From Pseudomonadota bacterium (GTDB taxonomy: Bacteria > Pseudomonadota > Gammaproteobacteria > Burkholderiales > Rhodocyclaceae), in the NCBI GenBank assembly GCA_018262095.1, contig JAGTRW010000014.1, positions 29,434 through 93,433 of the forward strand: a stretch of DNA of 64,000 nt. Direction: 5' to 3'. The notes under the pieces are model-generated. The model did no database searches and was not told where the DNA came from. It was given only the letters and a program-made list of their open reading frames with translations. The translations under genes and the position numbers were made by a program. Below, piece by piece: positions 51,108 to 59,197 of this stretch; within the stretch, counting starts at the first letter, position 1, and each line of letters opens with the position of its first letter.

Positions 51108-53720
51108 CTAGCCCAGCGCCTTGCTCACCACCTCATACACGTCGCGCGAGAGATCAGGCTGCCGGCTCAGCGCTTCGAGCGCGGCGCGCGCATGATCCTG
51201 GCGCACGCTATCGAAACGCTTCCAGCGATCGAAGCAGCGCGCGAGGCGCGAAGCAACCTGCGGGTTGGCGGGGTCGAGCGCGGTGATCTGCGCCGCGACG
51301 AAACGATAGCCGCTGCCGTCCGCTGCGTGAAAGTGCCGGTGATTGGCGCCGAAAGTGCGCAGCAGCGCGTAAATCTTGTTGGGGTTTTTCGCGTCGAACG
51401 CCGGGTGGCGCGTCAGCGTCTCCACTCGCGCCAGCGTTCCCGGCAAGCGGCTGCTGGCCTGCACCGACAGCCACTTGTCGACGACCAGCGCTTCGTCGTG
51501 CCAGCGCGAGTAGAAGGCATCGAGCGCCGATTCGCCTTGGTCACCGGGACTGTTGGCCAGCACCGACAAGGCCGCGAACTGGTCGGTCATATTGTCGGCG
51601 TCGTCGAACTGCCGGCGCGCCAGCGCACGGTACTCATCGCTATCGAGCTCGTTGAGGTAGGAAAGACAGAGGTTGCGCAGACGACGTCGGCCGGCACCTA
51701 GCGTATCCGGTCGATAGGCGGAAAGCGGCACCAAGGCTTCGTAGAGGCGCGCAAAGTCGCTCGCAAGGCCGCTCGCCAAATGGCGAGCAAGCCCGGTTCG
51801 AGCGGCGTAGAGCAGTTCCGGATCGACCACTTCCATCTGTTCGGCGAGCGTCGCTTCGCTGGGCAGCGTCAGCGCCTCGGCGATGAACGCCGGGTCACCG
51901 GCACCGACCAGCACCTGGCGAGCGGCAACCAGTACGCTGACCGGCCAGTCGATCGTCTCGCCGCGCGCGAGACTGGCGACGGCGCGCCGGATCAGCTCGC
52001 CGTAGAGCCGCTGCCCCGCCTCCCAGCGGTTGAACGGATCGCTGTCGTGCGCCAGCAGCAGCGCGAGATCGGCTTCGCTGTAGTCGTACTCGAGAACGAC
52101 CGGCGCCGAGAAATCGCGCAGCAGCGAAGGCACCGGCGCTTGCCCGATGTTCTCGAAAACGAAGCTCTGCTGCGCTTGCGTCAGCTGCAGAATCCGCGTC
52201 GTCGCGCCCTGCCCCAGGTCCAGATCGCCGCCCTGCGGCGCGACCAGTCCGACCGCAACCGGAATCAGGTAAGGCGATTTCTCGGCCTGCCCCGGCGACG
52301 GCGCGCACGACTGCGCGAGCGTCAACGTGTAACGGCGAGCGGCCGCGTCATACTCGCCGCGCACCTTGAGCTGCGGCGTTCCGGCCTGGCTGTACCAGGT
52401 CATGAACGGCGTGAAGTCGAAGCCGGCGGCGTCGCCCATCGCCGCGACGAAGTCGTTGCAGGTCACCGCCTGTCCGTCGTGGCGTTCGAAGTAAAGATCG
52501 ATGCCGCGCCGGAAAGCATTCTTGCCGATCAGCGTCTGGATCATTCGCACGACTTCGGCGCCCTTTTCATAGACCGTGCTGGTGTAGAAATTGTTGATTT
52601 CCAGATAAGTCTCGGGACGCACCGGATGCGCCATCGGACCGGCATCTTCCGGGAACTGGGCGGCACGCAGTCCGCGCACCTCGCGGATACGCGCAGTCTC
52701 GCGGCTATGCGTATCGGCGCCGAATTCCTGATCGCGGAATACGGTCAAACCTTCCTTCAAGGATAACTGGAACCAGTCGCGGCAGGTCACGCGGTTGCCG
52801 GTCCAGTTGTGAAAGTACTCGTGCGCGACGACGCGGTCAATGTTCTCGAAATCGGCGTCGGTGGCGACGTCGGCGCGTGCCAGCACGTACTTGGTGTTGA
52901 AGATGTTGAGCCCCTTGTTTTCCATGGCGCCCATGTTGAAGTCGCCGACGGCGACGATCATGTAGTGGTCAAGGTCGCATTCGAGGCCGAAGCGCTGCTC
53001 GTCCCAGACCATCGATTTCTTGAGCGCCGCCATCGCGTGCGCGCACTGGTCGAGCTTGCCCGGCTCGACGTAGATCGCCAGTTGAACGTCGCGGCCCGCA
53101 GCGGTGCGGTAGCTGTCGCGCAGCACGTCGAGCTTGCCGGCGACCAGCGCGAAGAGATAACAGGGCTTCTTGAACGGGTCCTGCCAGGTCGCGTAATGGC
53201 GGCCATCAGGCTCGTCGCCGGCGCCGACCGGATTGCCGTTGGCCAGCAGAAAAGGAAACGATGCCTTGTCGGCATGGACGGTGGCCGTGTAACGCGCCAT
53301 CACGTCGGGACGGTCGATGAACCAGGTGATGCGGCGAAAACCCTGCGGCTCGCACTGGGTGAAGTAGCCGTCACGGCTGCGATAGAGCCCCGAGAGCTGG
53401 GTATTGGCGTCCGGCCGGATGCGCACCCGGGTCTCCAGCGTAAACGCCTCGGGCAAGCCTTTGATCACCAGTTGCTCAGCGCTCAGCGTGTAGGCTTCGG
53501 CGGCCAGCAAGCGGCCGTCGATCGCGACCGACAGCGTTTCGAGTTCCTCGCCGTCGAGCACCAGCGGCTGATCGCCGGCCACCGCGCGGTTGCGCATGCA
53601 GGCGAGCCGGGCGGTAAGCAGCGTCGAATCGCTGCGGATATCGACGTCAAGGTCAACGGTGTTGATCAGCCACGACGGCTGAGCGTAATCGGCGAGATGG
53701 ACAGCGGCGGAAGTGTGCAT
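51108..53720 (-). CDS. pepN: aminopeptidase N
   Basis: M1 zinc aminopeptidase that removes N-terminal residues from peptides in the cytoplasm. The ATG 53720 (MHTSAAVHLADYAQPSWLI) gives 870 residues, the size of E. coli PepN. The GAMEN exopeptidase motif is near residue 260 and the zinc site HEYFHNW at 300-306 with the second glutamate E323 in LSLKEG. A C-terminal helical domain completes it. Upstream open frame sequence lacks similarity. Confidence 0.97.
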   Translation of the reverse strand: MHTSAAVHLADYAQPSWLINTVDLDVDIRSDSTLLTARLACMRNRAVAGDQPLVLDGEELETLSVAIDGRLLAAEAYTLSAEQLVIKGLPEAFTLETRVRIRPDANTQLSGLYRSRDGYFTQCEPQGFRRITWFIDRPDVMARYTATVHADKASFPFLLANGNPVGAGDEPDGRHYATWQDPFKKPCYLFALVAGKLDVLRDSYRTAAGRDVQLAIYVEPGKLDQCAHAMAALKKSMVWDEQRFGLECDLDHYMIVAVGDFNMGAMENKGLNIFNTKYVLARADVATDADFENIDRVVAHEYFHNWTGNRVTCRDWFQLSLKEGLTVFRDQEFGADTHSRETARIREVRGLRAAQFPEDAGPMAHPVRPETYLEINNFYTSTVYEKGAEVVRMIQTLIGKNAFRRGIDLYFERHDGQAVTCNDFVAAMGDAAGFDFTPFMTWYSQAGTPQLKVRGEYDAAARRYTLTLAQSCAPSPGQAEKSPYLIPVAVGLVAPQGGDLDLGQGATTRILQLTQAQQSFVFENIGQAPVPSLLRDFSAPVVLEYDYSEADLALLLAHDSDPFNRWEAGQRLYGELIRRAVASLARGETIDWPVSVLVAARQVLVGAGDPAFIAEALTLPSEATLAEQMEVVDPELLYAARTGLARHLASGLASDFARLYEALVPLSAYRPDTLGAGRRRLRNLCLSYLNELDSDEYRALARRQFDDADNMTDQFAALSVLANSPGDQGESALDAFYSRWHDEALVVDKWLSVQASSRLPGTLARVETLTRHPAFDAKNPNKIYALLRTFGANHRHFHAADGSGYRFVAAQITALDPANPQVASRLARCFDRWKRFDSVRQDHARAALEALSRQPDLSRDVYEVVSKALG

Positions 53721-53915
53721 TGCGGGTATTCCAGATGACGGCCAGCCACGATGATAGCTGAGATGCGCTAAAGTTGCGCTGCGCGAGGTCACGCAGGCGT
53801 ACGCTGGCCAGCACCTTGGCACGCGCCGAACTTTTCCGGAACGATGTTGACGAACAAGCACTTAGCCAAGGCAAACGACTAAGATCAACCCACTCAAACA
53901 AAATAAGGAAACACC

Positions 53916-54419
53916 ATGGCAAACACAGTCACGCTCGGCGGCAATCCCGTCACGGTCGCCGGTTCATTTCTGACCAAGGGCCAGTCGGCGCCCGCTTTCT
54001 CGCTGGTCGCCAAGGATCTGGCCGACGTTTCGCTGGCGAGCTTTGCCGGCAAGCGCAAGGTGCTCAACATTTTCCCGAGCATCGACACGCCGACCTGCGC
54101 GCTCTCGGTGCGGACCTTCAACCAACGCGCCAGCGCGCTGGCCAATACCGTCGTGCTGTGCATCTCGGCCGACCTGCCGTTCGCGCAAAACCGTTTCTGC
54201 GGCGCCGAAGGCCTGACCAACGTCGTCACCTTGTCGACCATGCGCGGCCGCGAATTTCTCGAAGCCTACGGCGTCGCGCTCAGCAGCGGCCCGCTCGCCG
54301 GCGTGGCGGCGCGCGCGGTCGTCGTGCTCGACGAGAATGACCGGGTACTGCACGGCGAACTGGTCGCCGAGATCAAGAACGAGCCCGATTACGATGCGGC
54401 GCTCAAGTCATTGACCTGA
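53916..54419 (+). CDS. tpx: thiol peroxidase
   Basis: Atypical two-cysteine peroxiredoxin that reduces peroxides, especially alkyl and lipid peroxides. Of 167 residues, C61 in the motif [13 protein letters not shown] is peroxidatic and C95 in NRFCGAEGL is resolving. An AAGGA site precedes the ATG at a good distance. Its own terminator follows, so it is probably monocistronic. Divergent from pepN by 195 bases. Confidence 0.97.
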   Translation: MANTVTLGGNPVTVAGSFLTKGQSAPAFSLVAKDLADVSLASFAGKRKVLNIFPSIDTPTCALSVRTFNQRASALANTVVLCISADLPFAQNRFCGAEGLTNVVTLSTMRGREFLEAYGVALSSGPLAGVAARAVVVLDENDRVLHGELVAEIKNEPDYDAALKSLT

Positions 54420-54445
54420 GCACACGACAGCGGTACGGTTAACCT

Positions 54446-54475
54446 AACGGGCACCGACCAGGTGCCCGTTTTATA
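54446..54475 (+). terminator. intrinsic terminator of tpx
   Basis: Arms AACGGGCACC (54446-54455) and GGTGCCCGTT (54461-54470) make a ten-pair stem with a five-base loop, directly followed by TTATATTTC. A clear rho-independent terminator. Confidence 0.9.
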
Positions 54476-54511
54476 TTTCGTTGACATAAGTAGAAGAAGA
54501 GAAAACGAGCC

Positions 54512-55288
54512 GTGGAATTAGTCAACTCAATCGTCAAGGCGGTACGTATCCTCGACCTGCTCAAAAGCAGTGGCCCGCTCAGTTACATCGAAATACTCAA
54601 GCAGATCCCGCTGCCGAAAAGCACGCTCTTCAAGATATTATTCACGCTGGAAAACGAGGAACTCGTTCGCCGCGATATCGATAGCGGACGTTACCAACTG
54701 GGCGTCAGGCTGATCGAATGGGGGAGTGGCGCGCGGGCGCAGTTGGAAATCCGAAAAGTCGCGCTGCCCTTCATGCAAAACCTCAGTGAGGACCTGAAGT
54801 GCACGATTCACCTTGCCGTCGTCTCCAACGGCGAAGTGCTTCCGATCGAGAGTTTCGAGTCGGGCAGCACCTCCTGGCCGCATCACATTTTTCACGGCGG
54901 CGTCGGCATTCCGGCGCCTTTGCACGCAACGGCTGCGGGCAAAGCCATTCTTGCCTTCATGAGCCGCGACGAGATTCGGCGAACGCTCAACAACCCGGGG
55001 CTGCAAAAGTTCACCGAAGCGACCATTACTGATTTTGATCAACTTGACGCCGCGCTCGCCGAAATTCGCCGACTCGGCTATGCGGTCAGCAACTCCGAAC
55101 ACTTCGAGATGGTTCGCGGCGTCGCCGCGCCGATCCGCGACCACGACAACAAGGTGTTCGCTTCACTGAGCGCACTCGGGCTGGTCTCGCGAGTCTCTCC
55201 CGAGATGATTCCTGAAATCGCGTCGCAGGTCATCAAGGTGGCCGACGAAATATCGCGGTTATTCGGCTACTCGGCCGAGTCGGCATAA
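54512..55288 (+). CDS. IclR-family transcriptional regulator
   Basis: A 258-residue regulator with GTG start at 54512. The N-terminal winged helix (about 5-65: SIVKAVRILDLLKSSGPLSYIEI then LPKSTLFKILFTLENEELV) is followed by the effector-binding IclR domain, with HLAVVSNGEVLPIESF, PAPLHATAAGKAILAFM and GYAVSNSEHFEMVRGVAAPI. Family members usually control a neighbouring catabolic operon in response to its substrate. The genes that follow are on the same strand, and a perfect palindrome lies between. Effector unknown. Confidence 0.93.
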   Translation: MELVNSIVKAVRILDLLKSSGPLSYIEILKQIPLPKSTLFKILFTLENEELVRRDIDSGRYQLGVRLIEWGSGARAQLEIRKVALPFMQNLSEDLKCTIHLAVVSNGEVLPIESFESGSTSWPHHIFHGGVGIPAPLHATAAGKAILAFMSRDEIRRTLNNPGLQKFTEATITDFDQLDAALAEIRRLGYAVSNSEHFEMVRGVAAPIRDHDNKVFASLSALGLVSRVSPEMIPEIASQVIKVADEISRLFGYSAESA

Positions 55289-55382
55289 GCTTAAAGACGT
55301 CAGCACCTCAGCTGACCGAAAGCCAATTTCCAGCGCCTGACACCGAAAATTATCGGAACAGCGCCAAGCTCCCAGATTCTGT

Positions 55383-55412
55383 TTGACTTCATCAACGACC
55401 GCGCTTTATCAT
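55383..55412 (+). promoter_or_regulatory. candidate promoter of the oxidoreductase-sialidase-tct genes
   Basis: TTGACT (55383-55388) and TATCAT (55407-55412) are 18 bases apart. The expected start point near 55419 lies just before the palindromic operator candidate, so a bound repressor would block it. Confidence 0.5.
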
Positions 55413-55424
55413 TATCCCAACCTT

Positions 55425-55441
55425 TGTGAACTTGGTTCACA
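55425..55441 (+). promoter_or_regulatory. candidate operator: perfect 7-3-7 palindrome
   Basis: TGTGAAC-TTG-GTTCACA is a perfect inverted repeat that ends 13 bases before the Gfo/Idh/MocA start codon. Its size and place fit an operator of the adjacent IclR-type regulator. I saw no second copy elsewhere in the cluster. Confidence 0.65.
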
Positions 55442-55454
55442 TATAGGAACTTAA

Positions 55455-56453
55455 ATGTATTCAGGTTCTCATTCCGGAAAAACGACAGCCAAACCGATTC
55501 GCGTAGCAGTCATCGGTGCGGGAGAATGGTCGCGCCAGTATCACCTGCCCTCGCTCAAAGCGCTCGCCAGCGAAATCCCCCTTGAGATCGCCGGGATCTG
55601 GAACCAGAACGCCGAAACGGCAGAACTGGCGGCTCGTCAATTCAAGATCGGACGCGTCTATCCGACGCTTGACGCGCTTGCGCAAGACGAAGGTGTCGAC
55701 TGCTTCGTCGTCGTCGTCAATTCCAGCGCGACCGCCGAAATAGTCTGCCGGCTATCGTCGCGCAAGCTGCCGATCTTTAGCGAAAAGCCGCCCGGCAAGT
55801 CGTATCGGGACGCGCTGCTGCTGGCCGACCAGGTGCAGGTTCCGAATGTCGTCGCCTTCAACCGTCGCTACATGCCGATCAATCGGCGCTTCAAGGCGCT
55901 GGCCGATGGCATCGACGACGCCTTCTTCGCCGAATGCCATTTTTATCGCAACGAGCGCCACTACGAGCATTTCATCGTCGAGACCGGAATCCACGGAATA
56001 AATTACATGGAATACCTGTGTGGACCGATACGCAGCGTTGAAACCGAAACGCAAAGGCTGCCGAGCTCAGGCAGCGACATCTGGATCAGTTCGGTGACCT
56101 TCGAATCGGGGATGCGCGGTCTCTTCAAATTTTTCCCCTGCTGCGGATCAAGCGTCGAGCGCTACGAACTGCACGGACGACATTCATCGATCTACCTGCA
56201 CTGCCCCCAGTCCTACACCAGCGACCATCCGGGAAAAATCGACATTCATGAAAATGGAAAGTTGATCTCGACGCTCTACGACGAGGACTGCGGATCGCCG
56301 CTGCGCACTGCCGGGATACTCGACGAATACCGGGATTTTTTCCGCGCCGTCAGCGACGGCTCGAGCACCGTTTCAAACTTCCGCAATGCCTGCAACACCA
56401 TGCGCGTCGCCGAGGCCATCGAAGCGGCAAGCGACATTCTTGACCGACAGTGA
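55455..56453 (+). CDS. Gfo/Idh/MocA-family oxidoreductase
   Basis: A 332-residue NAD(P)-dependent dehydrogenase-type protein. The nucleotide-binding loop VAVIGAGEWSRQYHLP (about 17-32), the family EKP motif (110-112, in SEKPPGKSYRDA) and the C-terminal dimer/substrate domain with ETGIHGINYMEYLCG (H180 a likely catalytic candidate) are visible. Such enzymes oxidise or reduce sugars, inositols, sugar acids or tetrapyrroles; the substrate here is not known. First gene after the palindrome, in line with the sialidase-fold and tct genes. Confidence 0.9.
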   Translation: MYSGSHSGKTTAKPIRVAVIGAGEWSRQYHLPSLKALASEIPLEIAGIWNQNAETAELAARQFKIGRVYPTLDALAQDEGVDCFVVVVNSSATAEIVCRLSSRKLPIFSEKPPGKSYRDALLLADQVQVPNVVAFNRRYMPINRRFKALADGIDDAFFAECHFYRNERHYEHFIVETGIHGINYMEYLCGPIRSVETETQRLPSSGSDIWISSVTFESGMRGLFKFFPCCGSSVERYELHGRHSSIYLHCPQSYTSDHPGKIDIHENGKLISTLYDEDCGSPLRTAGILDEYRDFFRAVSDGSSTVSNFRNACNTMRVAEAIEAASDILDRQ

Positions 56454-56563
56454 CGGTCAGCTCGCCACCTTCGCTCTGACCTGATTGTGCAGATGATCAA
56501 ACGCTGAATAGACGGCCCGGGGATTTGCGCTGATCAAAGGCTTTGCCAATAACGAGGAGAACA

Positions 56564-57607
56564 ATGAAGCTTGTCAAATCAGAAAGGTGCTTTCTGCTGC
56601 CGCAGGATCATCGCTGTTTCAACAACTGCCATGCGTCTACGCTTACCAAGCTGGCTGACGGAGAATTTCTGGCGGCTTTTTTCGCCGGTCTGCGCGAAGG
56701 CGAAGGCGACGTCGCGATCTGGCTCGCGCGCACGCAGCGCGGCGTCTGGCAGCCGCCGCTACGGGCGATCGCAGAGAACGGGCTGGCGCACTGGAATCCG
56801 GTGCTGCTGCGCGAAGGCGACAGCGTATGGATGTTCTACAAGGTCGGCCCAACGGTTCATGACTGGATCACGCGCTGGGTCGTCTCACACGATCAAGGGC
56901 AAAGCTGGTCGGCGCCGCAGGAACTCGTCGCTGGCGACTCTTTGCCGCGCGGGCCGGTCAAGAACAAACTGATCGTGATGAGCAACGGTGAATGGCTGGC
57001 GCCAGCATCGATCGAAAACGAAGCGACCTGGGACGTCTTTGCTGATATTTCGGCCGACCACGGCAAGACCTGGAACAAGTACGACGTGCCGATCGATCAT
57101 CAGCGCTACGAAACGGCGGGCGACGGTGACGTGTGGAGCGGACTGGCCGCCAACGCGCTGTGGGAAACCGACGTCGATCGCGTTTTCAAATGGGATGGCG
57201 TGATTCAGCCGACGCTCTGGGAATCGGCGCCGGGTAAGGTGCATATGCTGATGCGCAGCACCCGCGGCTACATCTACCGCAGCGATTCGACCGATTTTGG
57301 CCGCAACTGGTGTGCAGCCTACGCAACGACGCTGCCCAACAACAACAGCGGCATCGACGTCGTTCGCCTGGACGACGGCGGACTGGTCCTCGCCTACAAC
57401 CCGATCGCCGGCAACTGGGGAAGACGCTATCCGATCTCGCTCGCCTACTCGGCAGACAACGGCCAGAACTGGTCGGACATCTTCGACATGGAAAGCGAAG
57501 AAGGCGAGTTCTCGTATCCGGCGATCATCGCCGATGGCGACCGAATCCACCTGACCTATACCTGGAATCGAAAGAACATCGTCTACCAGAAAATCTTGCT
57601 GGGCTGA
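56564..57607 (+). CDS. sialidase-fold (BNR-repeat) protein, probable cytoplasmic glycosidase
   Basis: ATG 56564 with GAGGAG four bases upstream; 347 residues (a TTG 21 bases before is unlikely). Four Asp boxes mark a six-bladed propeller: SHDQGQSW (108-115), SADHGKTW (163-170), STDFGRNW (242-249) and SADNGQNW (296-303). The N-terminal NCHASTLTKLADGEFLAAFFAG followed by LREGEGDVAIWLAR fits the predicted-neuraminidase group (COG4692). There is no signal peptide, so it should act inside the cell, unlike most sialidases. Substrate unknown; true sialidase activity is not shown. Confidence 0.85.
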   Translation: MKLVKSERCFLLPQDHRCFNNCHASTLTKLADGEFLAAFFAGLREGEGDVAIWLARTQRGVWQPPLRAIAENGLAHWNPVLLREGDSVWMFYKVGPTVHDWITRWVVSHDQGQSWSAPQELVAGDSLPRGPVKNKLIVMSNGEWLAPASIENEATWDVFADISADHGKTWNKYDVPIDHQRYETAGDGDVWSGLAANALWETDVDRVFKWDGVIQPTLWESAPGKVHMLMRSTRGYIYRSDSTDFGRNWCAAYATTLPNNNSGIDVVRLDDGGLVLAYNPIAGNWGRRYPISLAYSADNGQNWSDIFDMESEEGEFSYPAIIADGDRIHLTYTWNRKNIVYQKILLG

Positions 57608-57682
57608 TTGGCGAAGGCGTCACGTTTTTGCAGCAATGTTTGGCAATCAACGGGTTTAACCAATAACTAAGGAGAGAACGTC

Positions 57683-58654
57683 ATGAAAAAGATATCGGTA
57701 CTTTTCGTTGCGCTGCTGTCGGCAATTGGCGGGCAAGCGCTGGCCCAGAACATTACCTATCCGACCAAAAACATCGAGGTGGTGATCCCCAAGGGGGCCG
57801 GCGGCCCGACGGATACGGCGACGCGCACGCTGATCGAGTTTGCCAAGAACAAGATGCCCAAGGGAATCATCTTCGTCCCCGACAACAAGCCGGCCGGCAA
57901 CGGCGTCGCCGGCCTGCTCGACGTCGCCAAGTCGAAGCCGGACGGCTACAAGCTGGTGATGACCACGGTTGAACTCGCGATGTTCCCGCACGAAGGCAAG
58001 TCGCCGGTCACCTACGCCGACTTCACGCCGATCGTCGCCGGCGTCGCCGACCCGGTCGTTCTGGTCGTCAAGGCCGATTCGCCGTACAAGAACCTCAAGG
58101 ACTTCATCGAAGGCGCCAAGGCCAAACCCGGCAAGGTCCAGATGGGCAACTCGGGAATGGGCGCTGTCTATCACCTCGCGGCGCTCAACATCGAACGCAA
58201 GCTGGGCGTCAAGTTCAACCACGTTCCCTTCACCGAAGGCGCCTCGGCGACCGTCGCTTCGCTGGTCGGCGGCCATATCGACGCAATCATCACCGGACCG
58301 AGCGCCGCCAAGTCGCAAGTCGACGCCGGCGCGCTGCGCATCCTGGGCGTCATGGACACCAAGCGCTTCGAGCTCTTCCCCGACGTGCCAACCTTCCAGG
58401 AAGCGCTGGGCCAGGACCTTGGCCTGCACATGCGCGCCTGGGCGATACTCGCCGGTCCGGCCAAGCTGCCTGAGAACATCACGCGCGAACTGACCACGGC
58501 CTTTGGCGATGTCGTCAAATCGCCAGAGTACCAGGCGGCGATCAAGAAAATGGGGATCATGCCGGTCGTCATCGTCGGCAAGGACGCCGCAGCGATGATG
58601 AAGGAAGACCACGACACCTACAAGGTCCTGATCGAAGAGTCCAAGAAAAAATAG
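57683..58654 (+). CDS. tctC: tripartite tricarboxylate transporter substrate-binding protein (TctC/Bug family)
   Basis: Periplasmic receptor of the TTT transporter. The 323 residues begin with a signal peptide (MKKISVLFVALLSAIGGQALA, cleaved near 21) and show the Bug-family start YPTKNIEVVIPKGAGGPTDTATRTL, then DNKPAGNGVAG, and the C-terminal AWAILAGPAKLPENITREL. Ligands of the family are mostly carboxylates. It follows the sialidase-fold gene at 75 bases and a hairpin separates it from tctB. The symbol is by family, not by proven citrate transport. Confidence 0.92.
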   Translation: MKKISVLFVALLSAIGGQALAQNITYPTKNIEVVIPKGAGGPTDTATRTLIEFAKNKMPKGIIFVPDNKPAGNGVAGLLDVAKSKPDGYKLVMTTVELAMFPHEGKSPVTYADFTPIVAGVADPVVLVVKADSPYKNLKDFIEGAKAKPGKVQMGNSGMGAVYHLAALNIERKLGVKFNHVPFTEGASATVASLVGGHIDAIITGPSAAKSQVDAGALRILGVMDTKRFELFPDVPTFQEALGQDLGLHMRAWAILAGPAKLPENITRELTTAFGDVVKSPEYQAAIKKMGIMPVVIVGKDAAAMMKEDHDTYKVLIEESKKK

Positions 58655-58679
58655 GCGCCGTCATCCGCAGCTGAACACA

Positions 58680-58707
58680 CCCGTGCCACCGACCACGGCG
58701 GCACGGG
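58680..58707 (+). other. stabilising-type hairpin between tctC and tctB
   Basis: Arms CCCGTGCC (58680-58687) and GGCACGGG (58700-58707) form an eight-pair GC stem with a 12-base loop, without a following U-run. It ends 13 bases before the tctB start codon. Like the pstS-pstC hairpin it may set a surplus of binding protein over permease. Confidence 0.6.
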
Positions 58708-58720
58708 CAAGGGGAATCAC

Positions 58721-59179
58721 ATGAGGAAATACAACATCGTCGTGGCTTTTGGCGCAGCGCTTTTCGGTACGCTGATCATGTATTTTGGTCGCGATCTTTC
58801 GGGTTTTGAGGACGGTGTTCCGGGCGAGAATTACTGGCCTTCGATCATCGCCTGGCTGTTCATCTTGCTGGGCGCATTGCAGCTGTTGGAAGTCATCTTC
58901 TTCAAGGGCACCCGCGCCGAAAAGAAAGTCGACCTGAGCTCAAAGCCGGTGCGCATGGCCTACCTCTCCGCGCTGGTTTCGGGAATCTACGGTGGCCTGC
59001 TGCTCGCCGTCGGCTTTGTCGCCGCTTCGCTGGTCTTCGTCCCGTCAGTGATGGCGCTGATGGGCGAGCGCAAAATATGGGTGGCGGCGACAGTCTCCGT
59101 CGCCGTGGTTGGCACCATCTACGTTTTTTTTGCCTTGGTCTTCAACACCACATTGCCGTCCTCGGTTTTCTTCGAATAG
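58721..59179 (+). CDS. tctB: tripartite tricarboxylate transporter small membrane protein TctB
   Basis: Small permease subunit of the TTT system. The 152-residue protein has four predicted helices (about 5-23, 45-65, 85-105, 112-145, the last split). The start ATG 58721 follows an AAGGGG site. It is placed between the binding protein and the large permease, as in other tct operons. Sequence conservation in this subunit is low, so the call rests on size, topology and context. Confidence 0.88.
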   Translation: MRKYNIVVAFGAALFGTLIMYFGRDLSGFEDGVPGENYWPSIIAWLFILLGALQLLEVIFFKGTRAEKKVDLSSKPVRMAYLSALVSGIYGGLLLAVGFVAASLVFVPSVMALMGERKIWVAATVSVAVVGTIYVFFALVFNTTLPSSVFFE

Positions 59180-59197
59180 TCGGACGGGGGACAAGCA

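Noticed and set aside
54481..54486. TTGACA as the -35 box of the IclR gene
   Set aside because: The hexamer is perfect, but 16-19 bases downstream there is no acceptable -10 box, and the GTG start follows within 26 bases.
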